The notes beneath the pieces are model-generated. The model was not told the DNA's origin. It saw only the letters and a list, made by a program, of their open reading frames with translations, and ran no database searches. The position numbers and the translations under genes were made by a program. A stretch of DNA of 64,000 bases from Micavibrio_C sp965231165 (GTDB taxonomy: Bacteria > Pseudomonadota > Alphaproteobacteria > Micavibrionales > Micavibrionaceae). Shown here piece after piece: positions 28,163-37,938 of the stretch (its first letter is position 1; every line of letters begins with the position of its first letter). The stretch spans positions 1,426,001 through 1,490,000 of the forward strand of contig OZ246421.1 of assembly GCA_965231165.1 (NCBI GenBank), written 5' to 3'.

Positions 28163-28391
28163 GAAAAACTAGAACCTAATCCCATAAGAATAATCCGGCA
28201 GGGGCATCCCGATACCGCCAGCGAGCGCTAACGAATCAAGCACACTATCCAATAGAGCAAATTGTTAACCATGCCGCAATCATCCACAGAAACCTTTTTT
28301 CCTCTATCCACGGGAAATTGCCCCGGATAATGCCGCAGATAACAAGGCTGCCCGATTGACGGCAACCCGCGCCGCATGCGAGTTTGCCTCT
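28163..28391. other. Divergent intergenic region between pilus operon and prepilin peptidase
   Basis: 229 bp that must hold the promoter of the pilus operon (minus) and that of the peptidase operon (plus). I found no convincing -35/-10 pair. Two ATCCAC-containing sites near 28280-28305 are noted but do not form an origin. Confidence 0.4.
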
Positions 28392-28898
28392 ATGCTGGAA
28401 TGGATTCCCCCCTTATGTCTCGCGTTGGCGACGGCCTTGTTGATTGCATTATCCGTAATCGACCTGCGTGTGCGCTTATTGCCCGACAAACTGGTGCTGC
28501 CGTTTGCGTTACTGGGCATCATTTTTCATATCACAACAAAATGGCTTTATCTTGACCTGACCGGCATGTTGCTCGGTGCGCTGGCTGGTTTTGGCATTCT
28601 TTTCCTGATCCGCGCCGTGGCCAATCACATCTATAAACAGGACGCCTTGGGGCTGGGTGACGTCAAACTGATGGGGGCTGCCGGTTTATGGCTGGGGCCA
28701 GACATGGTCATGATGGCGCTTTCTGCGGGCGCATTCGCCGGATTGCTTCATGGCATGGCCGTGGGCTTATGGATAGCCTATAAGACAAAATCAAAGCCGC
28801 AATTTGCGCGTTTGCAAATTCCGGCCGGCCCCGGTTTTGCCATCGGCATCGTACTGGTGGCCGCCTATATGTTCCATAATCTCAAGCTGTGGGAGTAA
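28392..28898 (+). CDS. Prepilin peptidase, A24 family (short, CpaA/TadV type)
   Basis: 168-aa membrane aspartyl protease cleaving prepilin leaders. The two catalytic Asp are in SVIDLRVRLLPDKL and GLGDVKLMGA (the GxGD motif). About six membrane helices. The N-terminal methylase domain and zinc Cys of full PilD are missing, as in TadV/CpaA. The ATG at 28392 is preferred; a TTG at 28356 is possible. The next gene starts 5 bp after the stop, so it heads an operon with CoA-transferase and pyrB. Its targets should be the two pilin-like proteins. Confidence 0.88.
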   Translation: MLEWIPPLCLALATALLIALSVIDLRVRLLPDKLVLPFALLGIIFHITTKWLYLDLTGMLLGALAGFGILFLIRAVANHIYKQDALGLGDVKLMGAAGLWLGPDMVMMALSAGAFAGLLHGMAVGLWIAYKTKSKPQFARLQIPAGPGFAIGIVLVAAYMFHNLKLWE

Positions 28899-28903
28899 AT
28901 AGC

Positions 28904-30121
28904 ATGGCGGGCCCGCTTTCAGGTATACGCGTTCTCGACCTTTCCCGTGTGCTGGCGGGGCCATCATGCACCCAGATTCTGGGTGACCTCGGCGCGGACA
29001 TCATCAAGATTGAACGTCCCGGCGAAGGCGATGATACGCGCAAATGGGGTCCGCCCTATCTGAAAGACGCAGATGGTCAGGATACAACGGAAAGCGCCTA
29101 CTATCTTTCCTGCAACCGCAACAAGCGTTCGGTGGCTATTGATATCACCAAGCCGGAAGGTCAGGCGCTGGTCCATCAGTTGATCGAACAGTGCGATGTC
29201 CTGATCGAGAATTTTAAAACGGGCGGCTTGAAGAAATACGGCCTTGATTATGACAGCGTGAAAGAACGCCACCCGCATATTGTCTATGCGTCGATTACAG
29301 GTTTCGGCCAGACGGGGCCGCTGGCAAGCGAGCCCGGCTACGATTTGATGGCACAGGCCATCGGCGGGCTGATGTCGGTCACGGGCGAACCAGACGGCGC
29401 ACCGATGAAAGTCGGCGTGGCCCTGAGCGATGTGATGACCGGCCTTTATGCCGCCATCGGCATCCTTGCCGCGCTTCACAAACGAACGGAAACAGGTCTG
29501 GGCGAGCATATCGACGTTGCATTGCTCGATTGCACACTGGCCAGCCTGACCAATCTTTCCCAGTATTACCTGACCTCCGGCAAGCCCGCTAAACGCTGGG
29601 GCAATGCGCATTCAACCATCGTCCCCTATCAGGCTTTCGAAGCCGCCGACGGATGGATCGTGGTAGCCGTCGGCAACGACACGCAATTCGCCCGCTTTGC
29701 GCAACTGCTGGACCACGGCGCATGGGCGCAAGACGAACGTTTCGCGCTCAACCGCAACCGCGTAGAAAACCGGGAAGCGCTGGTGGCGATGATCGCCGCG
29801 AAAATGAAGACACAGCCCGTTTCCTACTGGATCAAAGCCATGCAGGATATCGACGTGCCCGCAGGCCCAGTCAACAATCTGGATCAGGTGTTTGCCATGG
29901 AACAAGTGCAGGCGCGGGGCATGGAAATCGAAATGAACCATCCATCATCACCGCAACCCGTGCATCTGGTCGGCAGCCCGCTGAAGCTGACAGAAAATCC
30001 GGTCGATTACCGCCTGCCGCCGCCGGTATGCGGAGAGCACACAGAAAATGTATTGAATGAATTGCTAGGGCTGGATACAGATAAGCTGCATCAGCTCAGA
30101 AACAAAAAGATCATCGCATAA
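28904..30121 (+). CDS. CoA-transferase family III (CaiB/BaiF)
   Basis: 405 aa. The N-terminal block GIRVLDLSRVLAGP, the GADIIKIERPGEGDDTR segment and the catalytic Asp in EPGYDLMAQAIGG identify a class III CoA-transferase, which moves CoA between carboxylic acids as an interlocked dimer. The motif WGPPYL is common in succinyl-CoA-dependent members such as succinate-hydroxymethylglutarate CoA-transferase, but the substrate is not certain. GGGAG supports the start at 28904. One base separates it from pyrB. Confidence 0.9.
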   Translation: MAGPLSGIRVLDLSRVLAGPSCTQILGDLGADIIKIERPGEGDDTRKWGPPYLKDADGQDTTESAYYLSCNRNKRSVAIDITKPEGQALVHQLIEQCDVLIENFKTGGLKKYGLDYDSVKERHPHIVYASITGFGQTGPLASEPGYDLMAQAIGGLMSVTGEPDGAPMKVGVALSDVMTGLYAAIGILAALHKRTETGLGEHIDVALLDCTLASLTNLSQYYLTSGKPAKRWGNAHSTIVPYQAFEAADGWIVVAVGNDTQFARFAQLLDHGAWAQDERFALNRNRVENREALVAMIAAKMKTQPVSYWIKAMQDIDVPAGPVNNLDQVFAMEQVQARGMEIEMNHPSSPQPVHLVGSPLKLTENPVDYRLPPPVCGEHTENVLNELLGLDTDKLHQLRNKKIIA

Positions 30122-30122
30122 C

Positions 30123-31034
30123 ATGAAACACCTGACTGGCATTTCCGACCTTTCCGATTCCGATATCCGCGCCCTGCTGGATCAGGCGCATGATTATGCC
30201 GCCGCGCTGGATAAGGGCGACTTCCATTCCGACCGCCTGAAAGGCCGCGTCATCGTCAATATGTTCCTTGAAAATTCCACACGCACACGAACCTCATTCG
30301 AGATGGCGACGCTGCGGCTGAATGCGTCTCTCATCAACTGGGATTCAGAAACCAGCTCGCTTAAAAAAGGCGAAAGCTTCGGTGATACGATCCGTACGCT
30401 GGGCGCGATGCGCCCCGATGCCATCGTCATCCGCTCCGCCGAATATGAAGCGCCGCATGCGGTGGCGCAGATGGTCGATTGCCCGGTGATCAATGCGGGC
30501 GACAGCTGGCGCGAACACCCAACGCAGGCGCTGCTTGATACACTGACGCTGGAGCGTCACTTTAAAACCAAAGGATTATCAGGCCTGACCATTGCGATCT
30601 GCGGCGATGTGTCACACAGCCGCGTGGCGGGATCGGACATGCAGATATTCTCGCGCCTCGGTGCCAAAGTGCGCGTGGTGGCGCCGCCGTTCCTGATGCC
30701 GAATAAATTTCCGGCCACAGGGATTGAAAGCTTCACTTCTCTGGAAGAAGGATTGCCCGGTTGCGACGTGGTGATGATGCTGCGCAACCAGAAGGAACGC
30801 ATGAACGAGGACCTTATCCCGAGTGATGCCGCGTTCCACCGCCAATACGGCCTGACCCATGAACGGCTGGCACTCGCGAACAAAAACGCCGTCGTCATGC
30901 ACCCCGCCCCGATGAATCGCGGCGTAGAAATAGCGGACGAAGTCGCCGACGATCCGACCCGCAGCCTGATCTTCAAACAAATGCAAAACGGCGTCCCGGC
31001 ACGGATGGCAGTGCTGGATTTACTGGTGAAATAA
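30123..31034 (+). CDS. pyrB: Aspartate carbamoyltransferase catalytic chain
   Basis: Carbamoyl phosphate + aspartate to carbamoyl-aspartate, the second step of pyrimidine synthesis. STRTRTSFE (carbamoyl-phosphate site), HPTQALLD and the later PLPRVDEI-equivalent MHPAPMNRGVE are seen. 303 aa, normal for the catalytic chain; no pyrI is near. In many alphaproteobacteria pyrC follows directly, but here plsY does, 15 bp downstream. Confidence 0.96.
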   Translation: MKHLTGISDLSDSDIRALLDQAHDYAAALDKGDFHSDRLKGRVIVNMFLENSTRTRTSFEMATLRLNASLINWDSETSSLKKGESFGDTIRTLGAMRPDAIVIRSAEYEAPHAVAQMVDCPVINAGDSWREHPTQALLDTLTLERHFKTKGLSGLTIAICGDVSHSRVAGSDMQIFSRLGAKVRVVAPPFLMPNKFPATGIESFTSLEEGLPGCDVVMMLRNQKERMNEDLIPSDAAFHRQYGLTHERLALANKNAVVMHPAPMNRGVEIADEVADDPTRSLIFKQMQNGVPARMAVLDLLVK

Positions 31035-31049
31035 GGTTAGTAGTCATCC

Positions 31050-31667
31050 ATGGACATCATTCTCTTCGCCACACTGGCTTATCTTCTTGGCTCTATCCCG
31101 TTTGGTCTTGTGCTGACGCGCATGGCCGGGTACGGCGATATCCGCAAGATCGGGTCGGGCAATATCGGCGCTACCAACGTATTGCGTACGGGCAACAAGC
31201 CGCTGGCGCTGGCGACATTACTGCTTGATAGCGGCAAAGGGGCGCTCGCCGTCGGCCTGACATTTCTCGTCGCGAAGATGTTTCCGGATTCTGTGTCGCC
31301 GCTGGCGCTTTATGCCGCAGGTCTGTTCAGCATTCTCGGCCATTGCTTTCCGGTATGGCTAAAATTTCAGGGCGGCAAAGGTGTGGCGACGACGCTCGGT
31401 ATGTTTCTGGCGCTGGCACCGCTGACAGGCATTGCGGCCTGCGTGACATGGCTGGTGATGGCGCTGTTCTTCCGCATTTCATCGCTGGCGGCCTTGATGG
31501 CGATGCTTTCGACACCGGTTTCCGCGATGGTGATTTATCATGAGCCAAAACTGGCGCTGATGTCGGCCTTTGTCGCCGCGCTGGTGTGGTACCGGCATAA
31601 AGCCAATATCCAGCGCCTGCTGAAAGGCGAAGAACCGAAGATCGGGAAGAAGAAAGAAAAAATATAA
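31050..31667 (+). CDS. plsY: Acyl-phosphate:glycerol-3-phosphate acyltransferase
   Basis: Membrane enzyme making lysophosphatidic acid from acyl-phosphate in phospholipid synthesis. The three conserved loops are present: GSIPFG with GSGNIGATNVLRTG, GHCFPVWLKFQGGKGVAT, and the late R-KANI segment. 205 aa with about five helices. A palindromic repeat follows before dprA. Confidence 0.95.
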   Translation: MDIILFATLAYLLGSIPFGLVLTRMAGYGDIRKIGSGNIGATNVLRTGNKPLALATLLLDSGKGALAVGLTFLVAKMFPDSVSPLALYAAGLFSILGHCFPVWLKFQGGKGVATTLGMFLALAPLTGIAACVTWLVMALFFRISSLAALMAMLSTPVSAMVIYHEPKLALMSAFVAALVWYRHKANIQRLLKGEEPKIGKKKEKI

Positions 31668-31671
31668 TATT

Positions 31672-31750
31672 TTGTCATCCTGAGGGCTTTAGCCCGAAGG
31701 ATCTCCACCTGGTACAAAGATGAGATTCTTCGCTGCGCTCAGAATGACAA
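31672..31750. repeat. Dispersed palindromic intergenic repeat, copy 3
   Basis: TTGTCATCCTGAGGGCTTTA and its complement near the right end (CTGCGCTCAGAATGACAA) form a long imperfect hairpin between plsY and dprA. Related to 8185-8261 and 13151-13228. Confidence 0.8.
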
Positions 31751-31775
31751 AGTAGATTTAAAGAAAGTTTATTTT

Positions 31776-32918
31776 ATGAAGTTATTGCGCGTCACCAAAG
31801 AAGTTTCAAATATCGACCTCAAAGAGAAAATGGCCTGGCTGCGCCTGATGCGCACCGAGAATGTCGGCCCTGTCACGTTCTATCGCCTGGTCGAGGCCTA
31901 TGGCAGCGCCAGTCAAGCGATTGACGCGCTGCCGGAACTGGCCAAGCGCGGGGGACGCGCCAAACCGCTGACCGCCGCGCCGCTAGCGCAGATTGAAAAA
32001 GAATATCAGGCGTTAAAAAAATTCGGCGGCGACATTCTGTGCGCGGGTGAAGCCGGTTATCCCGTTTCACTGGCCGCGATTGATGATGCACCGCCGGTGC
32101 TGACCTATACCGGCCATATCGCGCTGCTTAAAAAAGCCTGCGTCGGGATTGTCGGTTCGCGCAACGCGTCACTCAATGGCCGCAAATTCACAGAGAAGCT
32201 GGCGCATGACCTTGGCGCTTCCGGTGCTACGGTCGTATCGGGGCTGGCGCGCGGCATCGATACGTCTGCCCATGAAGGCTCGCTGGAAACAGGCACTGTC
32301 GCGGTGCTGGGCGGCGGGCTGGATATTATCTATCCGCCCGAAAACAAAGACCTCTACGCGAAAATCCGCGAACAGGGTTTGCTGATCGCCGAAAGCCCGT
32401 TCAGCCAGCAACCGTTTGCGCAAAGCTTCCCGCGCCGCAACCGCATTATCTCCGGATTGTCGCAAGGCGTGGTGATTGTCGAGGCCACCTTTAAATCCGG
32501 CTCGCTGATTACTGCGCGGATGGCGGGCGAACAGGGGCGCGATGTGTTCGCCGTGCCCGGCCACCCACTCGATCCCCGCGCCGAAGGGCCTAATGCGCTG
32601 ATCCGCGATGGCGCGGTGCTGGTGCGCAACGCGGGCGATATTCTGGAATCCTTAAGCACATTCCAGTCCGGCAGTTTGCAGGACAGCGCGGGACAGCGTT
32701 ACGAACCGCTGTCCCCGGCTCCGCTCATTGATGAGGAAACACTCGATCGCACACGTGAAGAAGTCCTCTCCTGCCTGTCGCTGACGCCTGTTTCCGTCGA
32801 TGAAATCGTGCGCAGCGCCGGACTCCCGGCTGCCGCCGTACAGATCGTTATTCTGGAATTAGAGCTAGCGGGACGGGCGCAAAGATTGCCCGGCCAGCGC
32901 ATCGTGTTGCTGGGATAA
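31776..32918 (+). CDS. dprA: DNA-processing protein DprA
   Basis: Loads RecA on incoming single-stranded DNA in natural transformation. An N-terminal SAM-like region (about 15-75) is followed by the Rossmann-like core: VGIVGSRNAS (DNA-binding Arg), SGLARGIDTSAH, GTVAVLGGGLDIIYPPEN, the ESPF block, and the SLITARMAGEQGR and VFAVPGHPLDPR segments. A C-terminal winged helix (about 315-380) ends it. 380 aa is normal. No other competence gene is visible except the pilus cluster upstream. Confidence 0.95.
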   Translation: MKLLRVTKEVSNIDLKEKMAWLRLMRTENVGPVTFYRLVEAYGSASQAIDALPELAKRGGRAKPLTAAPLAQIEKEYQALKKFGGDILCAGEAGYPVSLAAIDDAPPVLTYTGHIALLKKACVGIVGSRNASLNGRKFTEKLAHDLGASGATVVSGLARGIDTSAHEGSLETGTVAVLGGGLDIIYPPENKDLYAKIREQGLLIAESPFSQQPFAQSFPRRNRIISGLSQGVVIVEATFKSGSLITARMAGEQGRDVFAVPGHPLDPRAEGPNALIRDGAVLVRNAGDILESLSTFQSGSLQDSAGQRYEPLSPAPLIDEETLDRTREEVLSCLSLTPVSVDEIVRSAGLPAAAVQIVILELELAGRAQRLPGQRIVLLG

Positions 32919-33016
32919 TTTTATTTTCATAACCATTAAAGCAATCTATCTCACTTGACGTGCCCCCCCTGCTCGTGAGAATGGACACTTATATATGTGT
33001 GAATACCATAAGGATT

Positions 33017-35632
33017 ATGTCATCCGTGCCCCCGAGCAACCTCGTCATCGTTGAGTCACCGGCCAAGGCCAAGACCATCAATAAATATCTCGGCCCGGAC
33101 TATGAAGTGCTGGCCTCGTACGGCCATATCCGCGATCTGCCGCCGAAAGACGGCTCGGTCCTGCCGGACCAGGATTTCGCCATGTCATGGCAACTGGGTG
33201 AACGTTCCGCCAAGCCTGTTAATGAAATTAAACGCGCGCTGAAAAAGGCGAAGACCCTTTATCTCGCAACCGACCCTGACCGCGAAGGGGAAGCCATTTC
33301 ATGGCACGTGCAGGAATTTTTGCAGGAAGAAGGGCTGATCGGCGACCGTAAAGTCCGCCGCGTTACCTTTAATGAGATTACCAAGAAAGCGGTGCAGGAA
33401 GCATTCGAGAACGCGCGCGATCTGGACATTCCGCTGATCGATGCCTATCTGGCGCGCCGCGCGCTTGATTACCTTGTCGGGTTTAACCTGTCGCCGGTGC
33501 TGTGGCGCAAACTGCCCGGTTCGCGTTCGGCGGGCCGTGTGCAATCGGTGGCGCTGCGCCTGATCTGCGAGCGCGAAGCCGAAATCGAGGCCTTTAGGGC
33601 GGAAGAATACTGGAGCATCGAAACCAAGCTGCATAACACCGATGGTGTGCCGTTCATGGCGCGCCTGACCCATCTGGCGGGCAACAAGCTCGACAAAATG
33701 GATATCAAGTCGGCAGACGCCGCGCACAAGGCGGTCGCCCGTATCCAGAACAAAAACCTCTCGGTGCAAAAGGTCGAGAAGAGACAGGTACGCCGCAATC
33801 CATACGCGCCGTTCATCACCTCCTCGTTGCAAATCGAAGCTTCGCGCAAGCTACGTATTTCCGCTTCGCAGACCATGCGTCTGGCGCAAAAATTATACGA
33901 AGGCGTTGAAATCGGCGGCGAGACCGTCGGCCTGATCACCTATATGCGTACCGATGGCACCACGCTGTCCGAGGATGCGGTCAAGCAAAGCCGCGACCTG
34001 ATCAAGCAAAATTACGGCGATAAATACCTGCCTGATCAGCCGCGTTTGTATAAATCGAAAGCCAAGAACGCGCAGGAAGCGCACGAAGCCATTCGCCCGA
34101 CCGATCTTTCGCGCACACCCGATCAGGTGCGCCAGTATGTCGATAGCGAGATGGCCGCCCTTTACGATCTGATCTGGAAACGCACGATGGCGTCCCAGAT
34201 GGAAAACGCCGTTCTCGATCAGGTCAGTGCCGATATTTCCGACGGTACCGATGACGTGGTGCTACGCGCCACCGGCTCAACCATTGCCTTTGACGGCTTC
34301 CTCACCCTCTACAAAGAGGAAGAAGAGGACATTGAGAATGTCGAAAATGAAGATGAACGCCGTCTGCCGCCGCTGAAAGAAGGCGACAAGACAAAGCTGA
34401 TCGACGTCAACCCCAACCAGCATTTCACCCAGCCGCCGCCGCGTTATTCGGAAGCGACGCTGGTCAAGAAACTGGAAGAACTGGGCATTGGCCGCCCGTC
34501 CACTTATGCGTCAATCATGCAGGTCTTACAGGACCGCAACTATGTGAAGATCGACAAGCGCCGCTTCGTCCCCGAGGACCGCGGGCGTCTGGTAACATCG
34601 TTCCTGGTGAAATTCTTCAACCGTTATGTCGATTACGATTTCACGGCGAACCTGGAACAGGAACTGGATGCGATTGCATCGGGCGATCTTAAATGGAAGA
34701 AAGCCCTGCGCGAGTTTTGGGAAGCGTTTTCGAAAACAGTCGAAGGCACCAAAGAACTGACGATTACGGAAGTGATCGACAATCTTGATGCCGAACTCGG
34801 GCCGCACTTCTTCCCGCCACGCGCCGATGGCGGCGATCCGCGTGAATGCCCGGCCTGCAAAGCAGGACGCCTGTCGCTGAAGCTTGGAAAATTCGGTGCC
34901 TTCGTCGGCTGCTCGACATATCCTGAATGCCGCTTTACGCGTCCGCTGGTTATACCTGAGGGTGGTGAAGGCGGCGATGATGCGGCGGCCGCGCTCAGCA
35001 ACCAGCCGAAAATTCTTGGTAAAGACCCTGTCACAGGTCGTACCGTATCCATCCGCATGGGCCCGTACGGTCCCTATGTGCAGATCGACCTGCCGCCAGA
35101 AACCGAAAACGCACCGCCGCCAGCGCCCGCTTTTGAAGAAGTGGTTGACCCCAAAACCGGCAAGGTGAAGAAGAAAAAAGTCAAAGCACCAGCCAAAGAA
35201 AAACCCAAACGCCAAGGCCTGAACAAGGGAACCAAAGTCGAGGACGTGACATTGGAATCGGCGCTGGAATTGCTGGCGCTGCCGCGTGAAGTCGGCATAC
35301 ACCCGCAGACTGGCGATATGATCAAGGCTGGCATTGGCCGTTTTGGTCCGTTCCTTGTGCATCAGGGCGTTTATACGTCGATCCCGAAATCGGACGATCT
35401 GATGATTATCGGCATCAACCGCGCCGTTGACCTGATTGCCGCCAAAGCTGAACGCATTGCCGCCGGTGGCGGTAAAGGCCGCTGGGGCAAGAAGAAAAAA
35501 GAAGAAACATCTAAAGATAATAAAGAAGAAGAAAAATCAGTAACCAAGAAAAAGGCCGTCACGAAAAAGCCGGTCGCCAAAAAGAAAGCCGCCGCGAAAA
35601 AACCGGCAGCGAAAAAGAAAACCACGGGATGA
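33017..35632 (+). CDS. topA: DNA topoisomerase I (type IA)
   Basis: Relaxes negative supercoils. TOPRIM motifs VIVESPAKAKTI at the start and ATDPDREGEAISWH bind Mg; the active-site Tyr309 lies in GLITYMRTDGT. The C-terminal part has one four-Cys zinc ribbon (CPACKAG ... CSTYPEC) and topoisomerase C-terminal repeats (KFGAFV, RMGPYGPYVQ, RFGPFLVHQG). A long Lys/Ala tail follows. The ATG at 33017 has AAGGA upstream; the in-frame start at 32960 would add 19 residues. Its stop overlaps the rnr start as ATGA. Confidence 0.97.
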   Translation: MSSVPPSNLVIVESPAKAKTINKYLGPDYEVLASYGHIRDLPPKDGSVLPDQDFAMSWQLGERSAKPVNEIKRALKKAKTLYLATDPDREGEAISWHVQEFLQEEGLIGDRKVRRVTFNEITKKAVQEAFENARDLDIPLIDAYLARRALDYLVGFNLSPVLWRKLPGSRSAGRVQSVALRLICEREAEIEAFRAEEYWSIETKLHNTDGVPFMARLTHLAGNKLDKMDIKSADAAHKAVARIQNKNLSVQKVEKRQVRRNPYAPFITSSLQIEASRKLRISASQTMRLAQKLYEGVEIGGETVGLITYMRTDGTTLSEDAVKQSRDLIKQNYGDKYLPDQPRLYKSKAKNAQEAHEAIRPTDLSRTPDQVRQYVDSEMAALYDLIWKRTMASQMENAVLDQVSADISDGTDDVVLRATGSTIAFDGFLTLYKEEEEDIENVENEDERRLPPLKEGDKTKLIDVNPNQHFTQPPPRYSEATLVKKLEELGIGRPSTYASIMQVLQDRNYVKIDKRRFVPEDRGRLVTSFLVKFFNRYVDYDFTANLEQELDAIASGDLKWKKALREFWEAFSKTVEGTKELTITEVIDNLDAELGPHFFPPRADGGDPRECPACKAGRLSLKLGKFGAFVGCSTYPECRFTRPLVIPEGGEGGDDAAAALSNQPKILGKDPVTGRTVSIRMGPYGPYVQIDLPPETENAPPPAPAFEEVVDPKTGKVKKKKVKAPAKEKPKRQGLNKGTKVEDVTLESALELLALPREVGIHPQTGDMIKAGIGRFGPFLVHQGVYTSIPKSDDLMIIGINRAVDLIAAKAERIAAGGGKGRWGKKKKEETSKDNKEEEKSVTKKKAVTKKPVAKKKAAAKKPAAKKKTTG

Positions 35633-37938
35633 CCAGACCACCCTTCTCCCGCGATGGTATCCTCCGCTTCCTTTCAGAAAGCCCGACCCCGCTGACCAAG
35701 CGGGAGCTTGCCAGCGCTTTTGACATTACCGGTGATGGCCGGATCATCCTGAAGGATATGCTGCGCGAACTGGAAGCCGAGGGCGCCATCGTCAAGCAAC
35801 CCGGTCAGGCCTATGCCGTGCCGCTGGCGCTGGCGACCGTGGGCGTGATCGAAATTACCGATATCGACACCGATGGTGATTTACTGGCCAAACCCACCGA
35901 ATGGGACGAGCCGACACAGGGCGATTTGCCGCGCATAGAAGTCATGCCGGATAAAAAGGGGCATGCCGACATGGGGCCGGGCGACCGGGCACTGGCGCGG
36001 CTGAAACGCATTAACGATAAATTCTATGAAGCCGAAATTATCCGCCGTCTGGACACACCGCAAGCCCGTGTGCTGGGCGTGGTCGTTAAGATCACGCGCG
36101 GCTTCATCCTGAAACCCACCGACCGCAAGGCCAAGTTCGATTTCGACCTGCATCAGGCGGACATGAACGGTGCCAGCCCCGGCGATCTGTGCATCGCCGA
36201 AGTACAACCCGCGCGCGGCGTCAACAACAAGCGCGTACGAGTGATTGAAGTCGTCGGCCAGACGACAGACCCGAGAACCATCAGCCTGGTCGCCATGCAC
36301 ACGGTCGGCATCAGGCCGGACTTCCCCAGAATCGTCATCGACGAAACCAAAAACATGACAGTGCCCGATCTCAAGGGCCGCGAAGATCTGCGTGATATTC
36401 CGCTGGTGACCATCGATGGTGCCGATGCCCGCGATTATGACGACGCCGTATTCGCCGAAGAAACGCCCGAAGGTTTCCATCTGATCGTCGCTATCGCCGA
36501 TGTCGCGCACTATGTCACGGCGGGTAGCGCCCTTAATCAGGAAGCCCTGCGCCGGGGTAACTCGACCTATTTCCCCGACCGCGTCGTGCCGATGCTGCCG
36601 GAAAAACTCTCGAATGAACTATGCTCGCTGCTGCCGCGTGAAAACCGCGCGGCGCTGGCCGTGCATATGTGGATCGACCGCAACGGCAAACTGCAGAAAT
36701 TCAAATTCGTGCGCGGCCTGATGCGTTCGGAGGCCCGCCTGACCTATGAACAGGTGCAAGCCGCAAAAGACGGCGTTACCGACGACATCACCGGCCCGCT
36801 GATGGAGCGCGTTATCACGCCGCTCTACCAAGCCTATGCCGTATTGTGGAAGGCACGCGAGGAACGCGGCGCACTTGATCTTGATCTGCCGGAACGCAAG
36901 ATCGTCATCAATGAAAAAAACGAGATGGTCGGCGTCAAGCTGCGCGAACGTCTGGATTCGCACAAGCTGATCGAAGAATTTATGATCCTCGCCAACGTGG
37001 CGGCGGCGCAGGCGCTGGAAGCACGGAAAACCCCGTGCGTTTACCGTGTGCATGAACGCCCCTCGCCCGAAAAGCTGGATGCCGTTCGTGATTTTATCGA
37101 AGGTTTCGGCCTGTCGCTGCCCAAGGGGCAGGTCTTGCGCCCGGCGCAGATCAACCAACTTTTGCATCAGGCGGCCAAGCTGCCGTTCAGCCATGTCGTA
37201 AGCCAAGTGGTGCTGCGCTGTCAGGCGCAGGCGCATTATCACCCGGAAAATGTCGGCCATTTCGGTCTGGCGTTACAGCGTTACGCGCATTTTACCTCGC
37301 CCATTCGCCGTTATGCCGACTTGCTGATTCACCGGGCGCTGATCCGTGCCTATGATCTTGGCCCCGGCGGACTGAATGACGAAGAAATGGTGCGGCTTGA
37401 AGAAATGTCGCAGCAAATTTCCGATACCGAACGCCGCAGCATGGAAGCGGAACGCTCCACCGTTGACCGTTTCACCGCGACCTGGCTTTCGGAACGGATT
37501 GACGGCGAATTTGATGGCCGCATCAGCGGCGTTACGCGCTTTGGCCTGTTTGTATCGTTAAGCGAGACCGGTGCCGATGGCATCATCCCGATCCGCACAC
37601 TGCCGGATGATTTTTATGATCATGATGAAAAACAACACGCGTTGATTGGCCGCCGCAGCCGCCGTCTTTACCGTCTGGGTGCGGCGATCCGCATTCGCCT
37701 TGCCGAAGCCGATCCGGTGACGGGCGGGATGGTCTTTGCCGTCACCAATACGGACGGCGCGGATATTCCGGGTCTGATGATGGCCGCGCCCGCCGGATTC
37801 TCCGGTAAACCGCACCATGAAAAACGTAGCTGGAACAAAAAGAAGCGTGATGACCGGGGCGGAGAGCGTGGCGGCGGTGATCGCGGGCCGCGCCCACCGA
37901 AAAAAGGCGGCCCGAAGAAACCCGGCAAACGGCGTTAA
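35629..37938 (+). CDS. rnr: Ribonuclease R
   Basis: Processive 3'-5' exoribonuclease. An N-terminal helix-turn-helix (about 15-60), cold-shock/OB regions, the RNB catalytic block with GADARDYDDAVF (metal Asp), RYAHFTSPIRRYADL, and an S1 domain (FDGRISGVTRFGLFVSL) are in order. A Lys/Arg/Gly-rich tail ends the protein. 769 aa is normal. Translationally coupled to topA by ATGA. The stop shares TTAA with the convergent gene at 37935. Confidence 0.97.
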   Translation: MTRPPFSRDGILRFLSESPTPLTKRELASAFDITGDGRIILKDMLRELEAEGAIVKQPGQAYAVPLALATVGVIEITDIDTDGDLLAKPTEWDEPTQGDLPRIEVMPDKKGHADMGPGDRALARLKRINDKFYEAEIIRRLDTPQARVLGVVVKITRGFILKPTDRKAKFDFDLHQADMNGASPGDLCIAEVQPARGVNNKRVRVIEVVGQTTDPRTISLVAMHTVGIRPDFPRIVIDETKNMTVPDLKGREDLRDIPLVTIDGADARDYDDAVFAEETPEGFHLIVAIADVAHYVTAGSALNQEALRRGNSTYFPDRVVPMLPEKLSNELCSLLPRENRAALAVHMWIDRNGKLQKFKFVRGLMRSEARLTYEQVQAAKDGVTDDITGPLMERVITPLYQAYAVLWKAREERGALDLDLPERKIVINEKNEMVGVKLRERLDSHKLIEEFMILANVAAAQALEARKTPCVYRVHERPSPEKLDAVRDFIEGFGLSLPKGQVLRPAQINQLLHQAAKLPFSHVVSQVVLRCQAQAHYHPENVGHFGLALQRYAHFTSPIRRYADLLIHRALIRAYDLGPGGLNDEEMVRLEEMSQQISDTERRSMEAERSTVDRFTATWLSERIDGEFDGRISGVTRFGLFVSLSETGADGIIPIRTLPDDFYDHDEKQHALIGRRSRRLYRLGAAIRIRLAEADPVTGGMVFAVTNTDGADIPGLMMAAPAGFSGKPHHEKRSWNKKKRDDRGGERGGGDRGPRPPKKGGPKKPGKRR

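Noticed and set aside
28280..28305. Possible DnaA boxes (TCATCCACA, CTATCCACG)
   Set aside because: Only two imperfect sites, no AT-rich unwinding element or dnaA/parAB nearby; not enough for an origin.
34526..35362. 278-residue ORF antisense to topA
   Set aside because: Shadow of a GC-skewed coding frame; composition is rich in Arg/Phe/Cys and no start signals are visible.
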